NCBI GenBank assembly: GCA_030844895.1
Contig: CM061226.1
Span: forward strand, 97,687,292-97,751,291
Direction of reading: 5' to 3'
DNA: 64,000 bases
Source of the DNA: Ambrosia x helenae
Taxonomy: Eukaryota > Streptophyta > Magnoliopsida > Asterales > Asteraceae
Within the stretch, counting starts at the first letter, position 1; each line of letters begins with the position of its first letter. The position numbers and the translations under genes are program-made. The notes under the pieces were generated by a model, which saw only the letters and a program-made list of their open reading frames with translations, did not search any database and was not told the origin of the DNA. Positions 1 through 11,927 of this stretch are shown here, in pieces.

Positions 1-56
1 ACCATATTGAGGTGAATAGTAATTGGTATTTTATGATTGGGTAATTACTACAAAAA

Positions 57-1591
57 GAGTTAATAGCCATTTTCGTGCATGAGGTTTAGGCACTTTTGCC
101 ATTTCCATGCAAAAAAGTTTTTTTTTTTTTTTTCTCAATTGAACCATTGAGGTTTGTCAATTTTTTTGGCATTTCCATCCATTTCGTTAACTCCATCCAA
201 TAGTGCTGTTAATTTTTTAGAAAGAGACCAAAGTACCCTTATTTATAAAGTATATAGTAACTATTTAAGAAAAATAAAAACTTACCTTATAAAATCCATA
301 AAAAATAATAAGATATAAAAATATTACTTCCCTCCCTTTACCGCCACCCCCACCCTCACCCCCTCTCTCTCTCTCTCTTTCTGCATACACCAGACCCACC
401 ACCATTCGCCACTTCTTGCAAACAACCACCCAACCTCATCTAGCTTCTCTTTTTACATATTTCTTTCCCTAATCTCCAAATCTAACACCGGTGATCACCA
501 TCCGGGGAACCGACGACCATCCTTGTATATGGCCAAAAGTAACTGGTGACCATCCTCGTATATTGCAAAAAGAATCCGGCCAGAAGTACCTAATCACCCC
601 AATTTCCTGCCAGCAAAATTTTCAAATTCAAAAGAAAATTAACCGCAAATATCATTAGAGGAATCATAGATTCGGTTGCCAAGATACTAAATACCATCGA
701 TCTACAAATATCATTATGTAGAGAAATGGTCGAATGGACCCGGCTTGCTGCATTGTTTATGCATAGCAAGGAATATTCAGAAGCTTTGACCATCCTTTCG
801 GGTTTGGTCAAAGTGGCGTGAAGACTAGATGACAAATTACTTCTTGTTGATATCGACTTACTGGAAGGTAAATTACACTTGATGGCGTGGGTCTATGTCA
901 TTTTCATTTTACTAGAGAACGTGGGTGCTATCCCGACTATTCCTGATGTCTCATCCTCATTTTCATTTTACTAGAGAACGTTGGTCTATGTCAATTGAAC
1001 GGGTATTACAAAGCCTCATCCAGGTCCTAGAATTTACCAAAATAACAACTTTGAAAGTTTCAATATGAATAAAAATATCAATCGTGAATCATTCAAATGG
1101 GGATTCCTTGCTCAAAGATGTTCATTTTTACATGTATCATATATGTCAACACTTGATGGGGGTGGGGGTGTGGGTCTAAAAACCCCCAACCCCTTCTCTC
1201 TCTAATCGACAGTTTGTAAAGAAGATGAAGATGGATTTGTGGCTGAAATCTCCCAAAGAAGATGAAGATGCTGATGAGGCGGTTGTGTAGTTGTAATAGT
1301 ATCCAACAATGGACATTGTTAGTAGTGGCTGAGGATTCAGGTTAGAATTTGGGTGTGAAGAAGGGTTTCAGGTTACGCTGAATGAAAAAATTAAAATAAA
1401 ATGAAAGCAGAGAAAATTGGTAAAATGTCTAAAGTGTCTCTTAACTTAACGTTGAAAAGAAACGGAGTTAGCCATTTGGATGAAAATGGCAACAAAGTGA
1501 AAACCTTAAGGGTCCAGTTGCGAAAAAAAACTTTTTTGGATAGATGTGGTAAAAGCGTCCAAACCTTAGGGACGAAAATGACTATTAACTC
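57..1591. mobile_element. MULE-type TIR element 1, non-autonomous
   Basis: The two ends form long terminal inverted repeats (TIRs) of about 150 bp. The left end starts GAGTTAATAGCCATTTTCGT and the right end, read in reverse, starts GAGTTAATAGTCATTTTCGT. Near-perfect 9-bp direct repeats flank the element: CTACAAAAA at 48-56 and CTACAGAAA at 1592-1600. Nine-bp target duplications with long TIRs are the signature of Mutator-like elements. I see no transposase. The interior holds C/T-rich low-complexity sequence around 330-380 and one weak minus-strand open frame at 590-835. The open frame at 1401-1661 lies mostly in the right TIR and is not a gene. Confidence 0.75.
590..835 (-). other. open frame inside MULE 1, possible captured exon
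   Basis: An 81-codon open frame of fairly normal amino-acid composition, without the low-complexity look of its surroundings. It includes the stretch KASEYSLLCINNAASRVHST followed by a hydrophobic segment (MIPLMIFAVNFLLNL). I do not recognise the protein family. Because it lies between MULE TIRs it could be a gene fragment captured by the transposon, but it may also be chance. Confidence 0.2.
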
Positions 1592-2370
1592 CTACAGAAA
1601 AGCAAGAAACACTGGAGCGGTAAATGGATTGGACGACATTTTGTTTAGTGATGAACTCTAGATAACGTTGTTTCGGATTTTATAATTATATTAACAAAGT
1701 TTAGAGTATCCTATTGTCTAGGGGCAACTTCAAACACGCCACAAGCCCACAAATACAATAGGTAAATAACTAGGCGAGAGAATCGCATGGTTGGTCCCTG
1801 TGGTTTACAAATATTGCACACTTGCTCTTTAGGCTTCAATAATTACACAGTTGATCCTTAGGGTTGTAAACTTATTACTTATATGGTCCAAATGTATCAA
1901 TTTTGTTACCGTGTTGGTCCTCTCCCCTAATGACTGTTAAAATTCTCTGTTAAATGAATATGAAATACCCATTTTGCCCTTATAAAAAATAAATATAAAG
2001 AAATATTGAAATAACAAACTACCCCACTACCCACCTCAACCTTTTCTTCTTCCTCCCACCACCACCACCTCCTCCTCCACCTATCACCTCTCTCTCTCTC
2101 TCTCTCTCTCTTGATAAACCCACTCAAACGTAACACTACCAACTACACCATAATTATTAACAAGAACTATCTCTACCCCCAACTGCAACTCTACCCCTTC
2201 CTTTCAGATCCAAACAAATAATAACTCCAACTCAATACCCATCAATACGGTGGCGATTTGGTGTCTGCCGCCATCAGAACGGTGGAGCAGGGAGGAAAAC
2301 GGTGGTGGTTACAACGGCGGCGGCGTCCGTGTCATCAGATTGCCGGCAAACACGTGTACTAATTGGCAAA

Positions 2371-2900
2371 ACCCACTACAACAAAAATGGGTTTTTAGTA
2401 CGCACAAAAGCGTCCTAAAATGTTATTTTATAGGACCTTTTATTTAATAGGACCAACGGTAAAAGCGTTTCATGTAAGGGGGTCGTAATAAGTCATGAAA
2501 CTTAAAAAGCGTCCTAATATCTCAAATAAGATTATGAAACCAAGTTTATGGTCGCATAATATGTCCCAAAAAAAACTCCTAATAAAACATATTAGGACAC
2601 TTTTACAAGGTTTTAACATGTGCTTACCTAGTTTTAATCTTTTAATACACATACAAGAGTCCTAAAAAATTAATTTATAGGACCTTTATGATGTAACATT
2701 ATACGAGCATTAGTACCAAAAAAGGGGTCCTAATATCTCAAATAAGATTATGAAACCAATTTTATGGTCGCATAATATATCAATGAACAAACAATATAGC
2801 GTCCTAAGAAAAGCATATTGGAACACTTTTACAATGCTCTAACAAGTTAAATAGGACAAAATTTCAAAGTCCTAACAAGTCATATGATACAACGTTTTTT
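2371..2900. repeat. CACTA-type end and subterminal repeat block
   Basis: The sequence CACTACAACAAAAATGGG, which resembles the conserved end of En/Spm (CACTA) transposons, begins around 2371. It is followed by repeated short motifs GTCCTAA and TAGGAC in both orientations, for example near 2412, 2443, 2512, 2593, 2657, 2678, 2729, 2802 and 2871. Such arrays are the binding sites of CACTA accessory proteins. No matching TAGTG end was found on the far side of the transposase gene. Confidence 0.6.
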
Positions 2901-3099
2901 AAACATTCACACACACAATTTTATGATATACTGTATATAACATCAACTAATGAAAGAAAAAAAACTTTATTATATTTCAAATAAGCATATTCATAACAAA
3001 AACACTAAACATAAATTTATCCAACATAAACTCTTGTAACATTTAACAAAGAAATTAAAAGAAATGAAAGAAACAAGAATCATGAGTCATCATGCGTCC

Positions 3100-5875
3100 T
3101 CAATCCTCACGGACTACCTACAAATAAACCATTCATGTATAAGCATTAAGTTCCAGATTATTAAAATTATTCGTTTCACAAGATTAATAAATACATACCG
3201 AGATGAAAGGACAAGGCCATGCAATGGAGGCACCAATACAATCTTGAATTGTGGAAAATAACCCATATGGTCTCACCAACTTTTCATCTATTTTTATTGC
3301 TACTTGAACGTTTACCTCACACCATTCTGGTCCAATCTCTGTACCACCAACTAGCTCATTTGGGTCCAAGCTCTTCACCCATCCTCTTGCTACAATCTCG
3401 GTAAAGTTTAGAATGCTTTTGAGAACAACTTCATCTCCCACCTAAATTTTAGTTTTCAACAAACATATATCAAACTCTAGTCACAATAGTACAAGTAACA
3501 TTTCACAAAAAAATAATAATAAAGATTTATATAGAAAAATACCCGTAAACTTGGAGGTCCATTGGTTGCAATAGGGAAATGTGGTGATGTAAGAGGTGGA
3601 ACACTAGGACCATCCCTACAGCCTTTAATCTCCGATACCTGGGCTTGTAGCCGGACCACGGTACTAGTAAGTTCTTCACATTTAGACTTCAATTGGATGT
3701 TTTCTCTACGACATGTTGAACGACTTGGTGTTACACCCCAAACATCAGAAGCACGAACACCCAGACCATACATGACTGCATCACCATTTCGATCTTTCCC
3801 CATTACTTTAGAAAAAACATCATCTGGTCCAGGCTTATCGATCGAACCATCGGGAAGATTAGAACTAAGTTGTTGCATCTGTGCCTGTATTAGATATAGT
3901 AACAAAAATAAGATATGTATTTTTAACAACATCAAGAACATAAAGAAAAGATATGTATATGAATATATAAGATATTACTTACAATTGCATTTGCAGCTTC
4001 CACATTTTTTGTAGTTCCATGTTTGGAGAAACATGCACGAAACATTTCCAATCGACTTGGATCTTGTCCCAAAGATGTCTGTTTGAATAAAAAGAAAAAT
4101 AAGTAGTAACAATGGATATCGACATGCTACATTAAGAATTGCACTATTTCATACAATCACCTTTAGCTCTTCACGGACTCGAGCATAACTTTTTTTACCC
4201 GTAACTTGCACCATCTTCTTTTTTGACCGATTCGCCTTGTTTTTTTTCACTTACCATCTTCAATAGAAAAATAAAATATCATAATGAGAAATAAACTAAT
4301 TGTAACATCCCAAATTTTGAGGATTTATATTTGAAGTGTAAGGCTATTTCATACCTTAGACTTTGTTTTATTCCAATACTTCACAAGTCTCCTCCATTGT
4401 TTTTTTTGAACTTGTTTTGGCCTAAAATTTATTTGTTCCTGGAGTGACAAAGACGGATCATAGTAGCTTTTCTTAACTCTTGCCCTCCAGTTCTTGACCT
4501 TCTTCCCAAATGATTGCAATATCCAGTCTTCAGCATCTTCTGGAATATCAAATTTTGTCTAAAAATGGAACATGTCACATTAGAAAACAAATACTTTAGT
4601 CATTCATTAACAAACGTAATTTTAATTATGTACCTTTATGAAGTCGAGCAACGTTTGTTTTTTGGTGTCCTTAACTTTATTCCATGGTTTATAAATCGGA
4701 CAGTACTTTCCACTCCTTGAAAGGGTTCCCATGAAATGGGTTAGTTTACTAATTTTGTCACCAATAGGTTGTCCAAGTTCATTAACTAAAATAGGAATTC
4801 TATCCCCTTTTTCTTGGGCCCAAACTTCTGGCATACGCGTAGGTCCTCTCACTCTTTTACGTACATTTCGAACTGCAAAAAGTGAACATGATTTACAATG
4901 TACATGTATATATTAAAAATACTATATAAATTGAAAGGCAATATATTAAGTCTGTACGTTTTCTTAGTTTTATTATAGTTTCTTATATATTCATCATGTG
5001 TCACACAATATATGTATTGAGAAACAAAAAAAATGAAGCAATCAAGTAAATTAGATAAACCTGCTTCATTTTCTGGTTGTGGGACTTCAAACTCTTCATC
5101 AACCAGTTCATCGATCTCATTTTCTAAACCATCCATGTGTTTATTTCCATCATCTTCAGCGGTATCTTGTTCTTAATTGATATATATAGATACAAAAACA
5201 GTAAGCATCAAAAACAGTTAATTGAATCAAACTTAATATTAATTGAATATCATAATAAAATATTTGAAAAGAGAAAATATAGGTACCATGAAATATCATG
5301 TCACGCTCCCCGTGGTCATCATTGTTGTGGACTGCAAATAACTTTCTTTTAGCTACAACTGATCGCCCTCTCGTGTGGCCTTCATCAGACTCTGGTACAC
5401 TACTATTTATTGGCCTCGTTGTGTCAATCACTTGTCCCTTTTGCATATGAGATTTTGCAGATGTTAGCACATGAGAGACATTAGGAGCAATAACTCGTTT
5501 CTGTGCTGAATAAACATATCTTTTCATGGACTGCGGAGCAATGTATCTTGGATGTTTCTGTAAGTCAAACGGTTAGAAAACAAATATAAAGACATTATAT
5601 TATCCAAATTTGTTATTAATTAGTACCTTTTTAGAGATATTTGTAGCAACTTCTTTTAAATAATCTTGATCAACACCAACATCTTTCTCGCTCGTATCAA
5701 TTGGTTTCTTTTTATTTTTCTTTGTTTTATCACGCTCTGCTAGACGTTTCAAAGACTTAGAAGCATTTTTCAATCCCAGGGCTTGTAATTGTTTTTCGTT
5801 CTCTAGAATATTCAACATTCTACTCTTTTCATAAGCATTCATAGGGCTTTGGTCTTGCATGCTTTTATCTTCCAT
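3100..5875 (-). CDS. Transposase_24 (Ptta/En/Spm family) protein, 10 exons
   Basis: A multi-exon gene of about 620 codons resembling the plant Ptta/En/Spm transposase family (PF03004), thought to bind CACTA transposon ends in the nucleus. GT-AG exons that I can read: 5627-5875, 5287-5557, 5061-5171, 4634-4872, 4355-4558, 4161-4257, 3983-4078, 3543-3884, 3199-3441 and 3100-3117. Family-like stretches include RMPEVWAQEKGDRIPILVNE, a basic region with NWRARVKKSYYDP, and a late coiled-coil-like segment (ENIQLKSKCEELTSTVVRLQ). The start is the ATG beginning MEDKSM. Phases fit throughout except for exon 4161-4257. That exon should be a multiple of three but has 97 nt and contains an eight-A run, so one extra A shifts the frame. 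The gene may therefore be inactive, or the run may be a sequencing error. Confidence 0.72.
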
Positions 5876-6633
5876 TACTAGTGTACACAACAAAGAACAA
5901 TTCTTATCAGATCAAGTTATCAAGACCTTTTGGATAAAGATGACTATAAAATAGCAAGTAAACAATCAGAACGTAGCAACACACACTTGTCAGACATTGT
6001 CAGCTATGAAGGTAATCGGTGGAGGCATCGATTGAACGTCAGTAAGGGTTGCTGTAAAGGGATTGATGGTGGTGGTCAGAATCGATTACGTTAGTAATGA
6101 ATATAGACATAGGTTGGGTTATGGATGCTATGGTCACAGGTGGCGATGTTGGTGGTGATTTCTGAAGGTGGAGGTGGTTGTTGATGAAGAAATGAGGTTA
6201 GTGTGAGGGGGGAGATGGTGGTGGGTTGAGGAAGAAGAAGGGGTGGGTTGGGGGTGGGTTTAATATTATTTTTTTATTATGATTTTTTTAATTGAATAAT
6301 GATGGTAAAAATGTAATTTACTTGTTTTTAATGGAGGAAATTAACGGCAGTTAGGAGTAAGGACCACACGAGTGCAGTTTTAACAAACTTAAGGACCAAC
6401 GGTGTAATTATTAAAGCCTAAGGAGCAAGTGTGCAATATTTGTAAACCACAGAGACCAACCATGCGATTCTCTCTAACTAGGCTTTGTGTTGTTATATTT
6501 ATTTCTTTAATAATAATAATACACCATCCCGTTTAAATTAGAATAAAAAGTTCTATTTTATAAAGCCAACCGTAGTTTACAACTCATTTATTTATTACAC
6601 CACCCCATTTTATCATAACCCGTTTAAAAGTTG

Positions 6634-7748
6634 AGAAGAGATAACGTACAAAGTTTCTTAACGTACAAAGTGTAAGAAGCATTCTCAGCCATTAGATTTA
6701 GGCGGTGGCAAGATGGTAATTAACAATTCTAATCATATTTGGATTAATCTAACCAAGGGTAAATTAGAAAAAAAAAACGCGTTTAAATTTCTGTGAAATC
6801 GTAACAATAGACATAATCGATGCAAAAATTTTCAACGATTGAACCTGATTTTTCATCGTTTTCAACTCGATTAAATGTTCAGAATGATTAAACAATAAAA
6901 ATCATTTGATTACAAACAAAATCAAAACGTATTTCCAGAAATAGAAAAAAAAACAGAGTATGATAATTTAATTGATAAAATTAGTCGAATCATATTCAAA
7001 AATCACTATCAACGCATGAATTATTCACATAAACGAACGATGTTGATAATAGAAGAAGAAATTAAAGAAAAAAAATGGCTTTCAAAAAATTTTTCAGACG
7101 ATGAAGATAAGAAACTGTTAAACAAAAAAATCATAAAACGCATTTGATTTTTTTAAACACTATTTAAACTGGTTTTTACAAAAACGCATTTGGTTTTTGT
7201 AAAACACACTTGTTTTTTTTTTGTAAAACGCACTTGGTTTTGTAAAACGCATTTAGTATAAATAAAACTCACCTTTTCCTCACTTTTCCCTGTTTTTCTC
7301 CAACAAACAAACAACTATATTCACACACAGTTGAGGTAAGGTTTTTATGGATTAGTTGTTTTTTTTTTCTTCCTTTTCCTTTGTTTTGTGATTAGCCAGA
7401 GATACAGAGATGTTGGCTTGGTTTTCTTCTTCGAAGATAGAGGGAAGTGACTAGATCTGAGCCACGATTGAGGTTGGGTTGAAGTCGAACAACATGAAAG
7501 GTTTTGAAGGCGTCGAAAGTTAGAGGAGAGAGGGAGCGGTGAGGCTTTGGTCCGGCGGTTGGGTCAGGCGGTGGTGGTGGTGATGGTCAATGAACGATTA
7601 ATAAACGATTTGTAGGAACATTACCTTCTACCCCTTTTAAATCAACCAGGATTGGGTTAGTTAGAGTTAACTATGGTTTACACGTGTCAAGATGTGGTGG
7701 CTTCTTACGCTTTGTAGGTTAAGGATACTTTGTATCTTATACTTTCTC
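6634..7748. mobile_element. MULE-type TIR element 3, non-autonomous
   Basis: Imperfect TIRs of about 60 bp share the phrases GATACAAAGT/CGTACAAAGT and ACAAAG(T/C)GTAAGAAGC in opposite orientation at 6634-6700 and 7690-7748. The flanks carry near-identical 9-bp repeats, TAAAAGTTG (6625-6633) and TAAAAGGTG (7749-7757). The interior has no coding sequence that I can support. It holds A/T-rich DNA and repeated TGTAAAACGCA(C/T)TT phrases around 7135-7260. Confidence 0.6.
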
Positions 7749-8094
7749 TAAAAGGTGATTACCATTTTGACTCGTTTGATATATGAGTTACATAAGTTGT
7801 GTTTGGATTCAGAATTTTAGATATGTTTTTATTGTTTTTGATCTATCTAACACGGATAAATATGAGGGCTGTTTTCATCGTCATATATTCAACTAGTAAA
7901 CGACTTTTGCAGAACCTATAAATTATTGGGAAAATGGCCAAAATAGCCCGTTGACCGGGCGTTTTGCATAAATAGCCCTCTCCACCATCTTTGGAGAGAC
8001 GGGACAACGGCTCCCAACGAGCCTGAACCGTCTCCGAGTGGCCAACTAACACGTGGCGTCTCTAATCCCGAGGCTGTACCATCTCTCTCCAGAC

Positions 8095-8290
8095 GGTTCA
8101 GAACTCTCTCCCAGACGCTTCACGTTTCCCATGCCGGCTGCCCCTTCGGTTCAACCGTCTCAAAAGACGGTTCACCTTTCCCCATGCCGGCTGCCCCTTC
8201 GGTTCAACCGTCTCAAAAGACGGGTCACATTTCCCCGTACCGGCTAGCCTTCGGTTCAACCGTCTCTCAAGACGGTTCACATTTCCCAAG
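8095..8290. repeat. subterminal palindromic repeats in MULE 4, left arm
   Basis: Three to four near-copies of a unit of about 50 bp contain GGTTCAACCGTCTCAAAAGA followed by CGGTTCAC and a GCCGGCTGCC-like stretch. The right arm (about 9510-9665) has the same units inverted. CCGTCT/AGACGG half-sites are spaced to form small hairpins and could be transposase binding sites. Confidence 0.6.
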
Positions 8291-8337
8291 TCCGGTGAGT
8301 CCCGATGATAGTCCGACGCTTCGGTTGTCCAGCTCAG

Positions 8338-8347
8338 CCCTATAAAT
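8338..8347 (+). promoter_or_regulatory. candidate TATA box of the Myb/SANT ORF
   Basis: CCTATAAATA lies about 95 bp upstream of the ATG at 8441, inside the transposon, with a C-rich stretch between. The spacing suits a plant core promoter. Confidence 0.45.
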
Positions 8348-8440
8348 ACCGTTCTCCCGTCCCATTCCCGTCACCCCAACACCGTCTAACACTATCCACC
8401 ACCCCACCACCACCGTCCAAACCGTCTAATTCATCCAAAA

Positions 8441-8791
8441 ATGGCACCGCAAAGATGGATCGAAGAACAGGATATTGCCCTGATTGCAGCATGGCGTCAT
8501 GTTGAAGAAAGCATCCACCAAACCAACAAATGGTTCCGAATATTGCACGAATACAATCGGCTGGTTGGAGGGTCAGACCGAACAACCGAGTCCCTTAGCC
8601 GGAAGTTGACCGATTTGACCACGAAGTGTCAAATCTTCAACGGGTACCACAACCGGACACTTCAGGAGGTACCCTCCAACATGCCCGAAGACGTGTCAAT
8701 TAGACACTCAAAAAGACAGTATAAAAATAGGGAGCGCAAAGAATTTAAACACGTGTCTGCCTGGCAAATGATGAGGGATCGTCTTAATTAA
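8441..8791 (+). CDS. Myb/SANT-like transposon-associated protein
   Basis: A 116-residue ORF. The start reads RWIEEQDIALIAAWRHVEES, a SANT/Myb-like trihelix opening with spaced tryptophans. It continues with TESLSRKLTDLTTKCQIFNG and ends HVSAWQMMRDRL. This layout is typical of the plant proteins often mis-annotated as glutathione S-transferase T3-like. Those are DNA-binding accessory proteins of PIF/Harbinger-type transposons and are about 200-300 residues long, so this copy is short and lacks a C-terminal half. A TATA-like box lies upstream. It sits inside a MULE rather than a Harbinger element, which suggests capture. Confidence 0.6.
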   Translation: MAPQRWIEEQDIALIAAWRHVEESIHQTNKWFRILHEYNRLVGGSDRTTESLSRKLTDLTTKCQIFNGYHNRTLQEVPSNMPEDVSIRHSKRQYKNRERKEFKHVSAWQMMRDRLN

Positions 8792-8869
8792 TTTGTAGTT
8801 TATTAAACTTTTGTAGTAATCTAAGTATTTTTATTAATGCAATGAATGTTTAAATTTTGTTTTTTTTAT

Positions 8870-8962
8870 ATTATTACAACAACAATAAACAAACTATACT
8901 ATTACAATCATAATAAACAAACTATACTATTACAACAACAATAAACAAACTATACTATTACA
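8870..8962. repeat. tandem repeat with AACAAACTATACTATTACAA units
   Basis: About three copies of a unit near 28 bp, rich in AACAAACTATACTATTACAA. They lie downstream of the Myb/SANT ORF in the A/T-rich 3' part of MULE 4. Confidence 0.6.
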
Positions 8963-10914
8963 ACAAACTTCCTAAATTTACTTCCAGAACTAAGAACTTT
9001 GTTTGAAGTAATCGAAGTGTTTAACCAACTATTGAAGATTACATCCTAGTGTTAGATGTTTTGTCCTCCACAGCGGTGGTAGTAGCAGTGGTCTACATAG
9101 ACGTTGTTTCGAATGGTGTATGTGCTCTACACAGACAAGTCCGAGATGTTTCCTCGTTTTATGTAACAATAGTTCTCAGTGTGCACACGTCGAACATCGA
9201 GACATAAATTCGGGAAGCGAACGAACTTGCCTCAAATGTAGACCACCACATCATCGATCCATTCTACACGGGTTAAACCACGCGCAGATGGAACAACAAT
9301 CCAAGTAGCCATACGCAGATGAAACAACAATCCAAGTAATCGGACAATATTTTCGTAAGCCGGTAAGCTTCGGCTGGGAAAGCAAAAAACGTCATTGGTT
9401 TGGAAGATGAAAGCTTTGAGGAGAGCGGTGGGTGCAAATTTCGTTAAGTGAATTGGGGTATTTATATACACTCGTGAGACGGTTCAGACGGTTCAGACGG
9501 TAGCACAAAATGGCTTAAGACGACTTGGGAAATGTGACCCGTCTTTTGAGATGGTTGAACCCAAGGGGCAGCCGGCATGGGGAAATGTGAACCGTCTTTT
9601 GAGACGGTTGAACTGAAGGCAGCCGGCATGGGGAAACGTGAACCGTCTGGGAGAGAGTTCTGACCCGTCTGGAGAGAGACGGTACAGCCTCGGGATCAGA
9701 GACGCCACGTGTTGGTTGGCCATTGGATCTAAAACCAAACGGTCTCGGAGACTGTCACACCCTCAAAATCCACTTGCGGAGTTTTACCGCGAGGCGCATG
9801 ACAAACCAGGATCCAAACCAACGATCACAATAAACAAGTCTAACATGAATATAATGCAATTTCAAAACATAGTTTAAAATCCCCGATTACAGCGGAAGCT
9901 TATTCAAAACAGTATCTCAAAAGTAAACCCAATGTTCAACATATGAAAACCATGCGACTCTAACTAGACGCCGTGCAGGCGCGTGCGCCCTAGTCCAGTA
10001 GTGCTACCTTAGCGACCTGAGAAAACATGTAAAAGTTTACGTCAGCACAAAAATGCTGGTGAGTTTACAGGTTTTGTAATCCAAGTACCAAGTCCACCTG
10101 TCCATACTATAACAAATCGAAAACCAGTGTACGCTAGCTAGGCGTATGTTTTGTTACTACCACGATTGGAAAACCATTACTAACACGCATACCAGATGTT
10201 GTGCCCGAAAAGTAAACCAGTTGTTCCTGTTATTCCTGTTTGAGACAATATGCACTCGCCCGGCCCTCCAAGCCGACGAGCGGGGTTGGTCACTCCCAAT
10301 AGCGCTATTCACATTTCCCCGTTGTGCAAACCCGCACATTCATGGTTCCCCCCGGGACTTCCAAAGATCGTGTAGTACACAATAGAAACCCATAGTATGA
10401 CAGTAGTTACCAAATAATCGTTTTAACACATGCTTTCTCCCCCGAAAATGTGAAACCAGTTTAAAAGAGGGGCCGTAAACTCACCTTAAGTTGCGTTACT
10501 CCTTAACACGAGTAAACTCAGATGCTATGCTAGTCCCGTAAAGCGGCGACCTAACATATGACAGTTACAAGTACTTAGACTAATAACCCGCAGGTTAATT
10601 AGTCCCTAGATGTCCAGACCATAACCAAGTTCGTTTGAAAACACCGTGACTGTTTAACTGACCCAAAGTACAAGACTCGACATCCCATTGGTGACCCGAG
10701 ACTCCCCGTGTTATGTTTACGCTCTCAAACATGAAATCATGCAATCACACTTAACATACGTTAACGCACAACAAGTTATAGCACATAGTTCACGTATCAC
10801 CGAATTACATCCAAACATACTTTACCAAGTTATTAGATATGTTACGGGGTTCCTAGCATGTTCCTACATGTCAAATCGGATCTCGGAATGCTAATTTACA
10901 CTTACAGCAGCATT

Positions 10915-11275
10915 ACACGCGATTAGGAAAAGTCAACTAGCATTTAGGTTGGTCAACTGGCATTTAGGAAAGCTAATCGCATGTAACTACTAGCATTTAG
11001 GGCTAATCGCATGTAACAACTAGCATTTAGGGCTAATCGCATGTAACTACTAGCATTTAGGGCTATACCACATGTATCAACTAGCATTTAGGGCTATACC
11101 ACATGTATCAACTAGCAATTAGGGCTATACCACATGTATCAACTAGCAATTAGGGCTAACCGCATGTAAGTACTAGCAGTTAGGCCCTAATCGCATGAAA
11201 GACTGGCGATTGGCCTCCTAATCGCCTCTAACATAGGCGATTAGGATTGCTAATCGCCTGTAAACTTGCTGTTCC
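10915..11275. repeat. 30-bp tandem array downstream of LTR TATA (gypsy 1)
   Basis: About ten units near 30 bp, each with CTAATCGCATGTAAC or a derivative (CTATACCACATGTATC) followed by ACTAGCATTTAGGG. The same array is at about 25994-26345 in the other LTR. In transcript direction it lies downstream of the TATA box, so it would be in the RNA leader. Confidence 0.8.
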
Positions 11276-11872
11276 GGTTTTTCGCGCGTTTAACGCTCCA
11301 AATCAGATCCAGAATGTGTAACCACCCAATATCATCCCAACAACTATTCTAAACATGTTTCAACTAAAACCCTTCGTTTTGCCTCGTATTATCAGCCCTG
11401 CATGAAATCACGTAATCCAAACACCATTCACATAGCATGCAACATCATACTAACATGCGTAACTATAACCCTAATAATCAATTCTCAGATTTTATCATCA
11501 TAATATCATTATTATTCTGATCTAACATAATAACATGTCATTCATTCATCTTGAATCATAAAAAACCCTAGCTTTCTAATCATAAACACACATAACACAT
11601 GTATACTAGTTAAAATCCGATTAACAACACTTATTAACGATTTTCAGAAAGCTTTTCCGTTTTAGAACAGGTCTGGACTATTAGGGATTGAATAAAAACG
11701 TTTAATAGATTGCATGGATGGAAACCAAACCTTAGATTTATAAAAGGATGATGGATTAAGCTTGAAACCTTGTGTTTTGATCACAAATCGCGTTCCAGAG
11801 GTTGTGTGTGTGTTGGGCGGGTTATGGGACGACTAGGGTTTGTATAATGAAGTTTAGGAGGTCAAGTATGGT

Positions 11873-11880
11873 ATTTATAG
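11873..11880 (-). promoter_or_regulatory. TATA motif of gypsy 1 LTR
   Basis: TATAAATACC reads on the minus strand (plus-strand GGTATTTATA). It is conserved at about 26955 in the 5' LTR, which would drive transcription of the element. Confidence 0.6.
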
Positions 11881-11927
11881 TCGTTTTTAGTCGTCCAGCC
11901 CGTAACTAGCGATTGTGCAGCTTGTAC

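Larger units (their letters stand above)
1776..6474. mobile_element. MULE-type TIR element 2 carrying CACTA-like content
   Basis: Terminal inverted repeats of about 120 bp start GAGAGAATCGCATGGTTGGT at the left, and the right end matches this in reverse with few changes. The element is flanked by a perfect 9-bp duplication, TAACTAGGC, at 1767-1775 and 6475-6483. This points to a Mutator-like element. The cargo is unusual: a CACTA-type terminus near 2371, a block of GTCCTA/TAGGAC subterminal repeats, and a ten-exon Transposase_24 gene. The cargo was probably acquired from a CACTA element or came from a CACTA insertion that lost its other end. Confidence 0.75.

Noticed and set aside
1401..1661. 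Open frame of 86 codons
   Set aside because: It lies mostly within the right TIR of MULE 1 and mirrors the left TIR, so it is transposon end sequence, not a gene.
8053..8289. ORFs on both strands of the MULE 4 arm
   Set aside because: They follow the palindromic subterminal repeats and recur inverted at 9493-9738, so they are not genes.
10915..11275. Regular 30-bp repeats resembling a CRISPR array
   Set aside because: They are direct tandem repeats without unique spacers, present identically in both LTRs of a plant retrotransposon.
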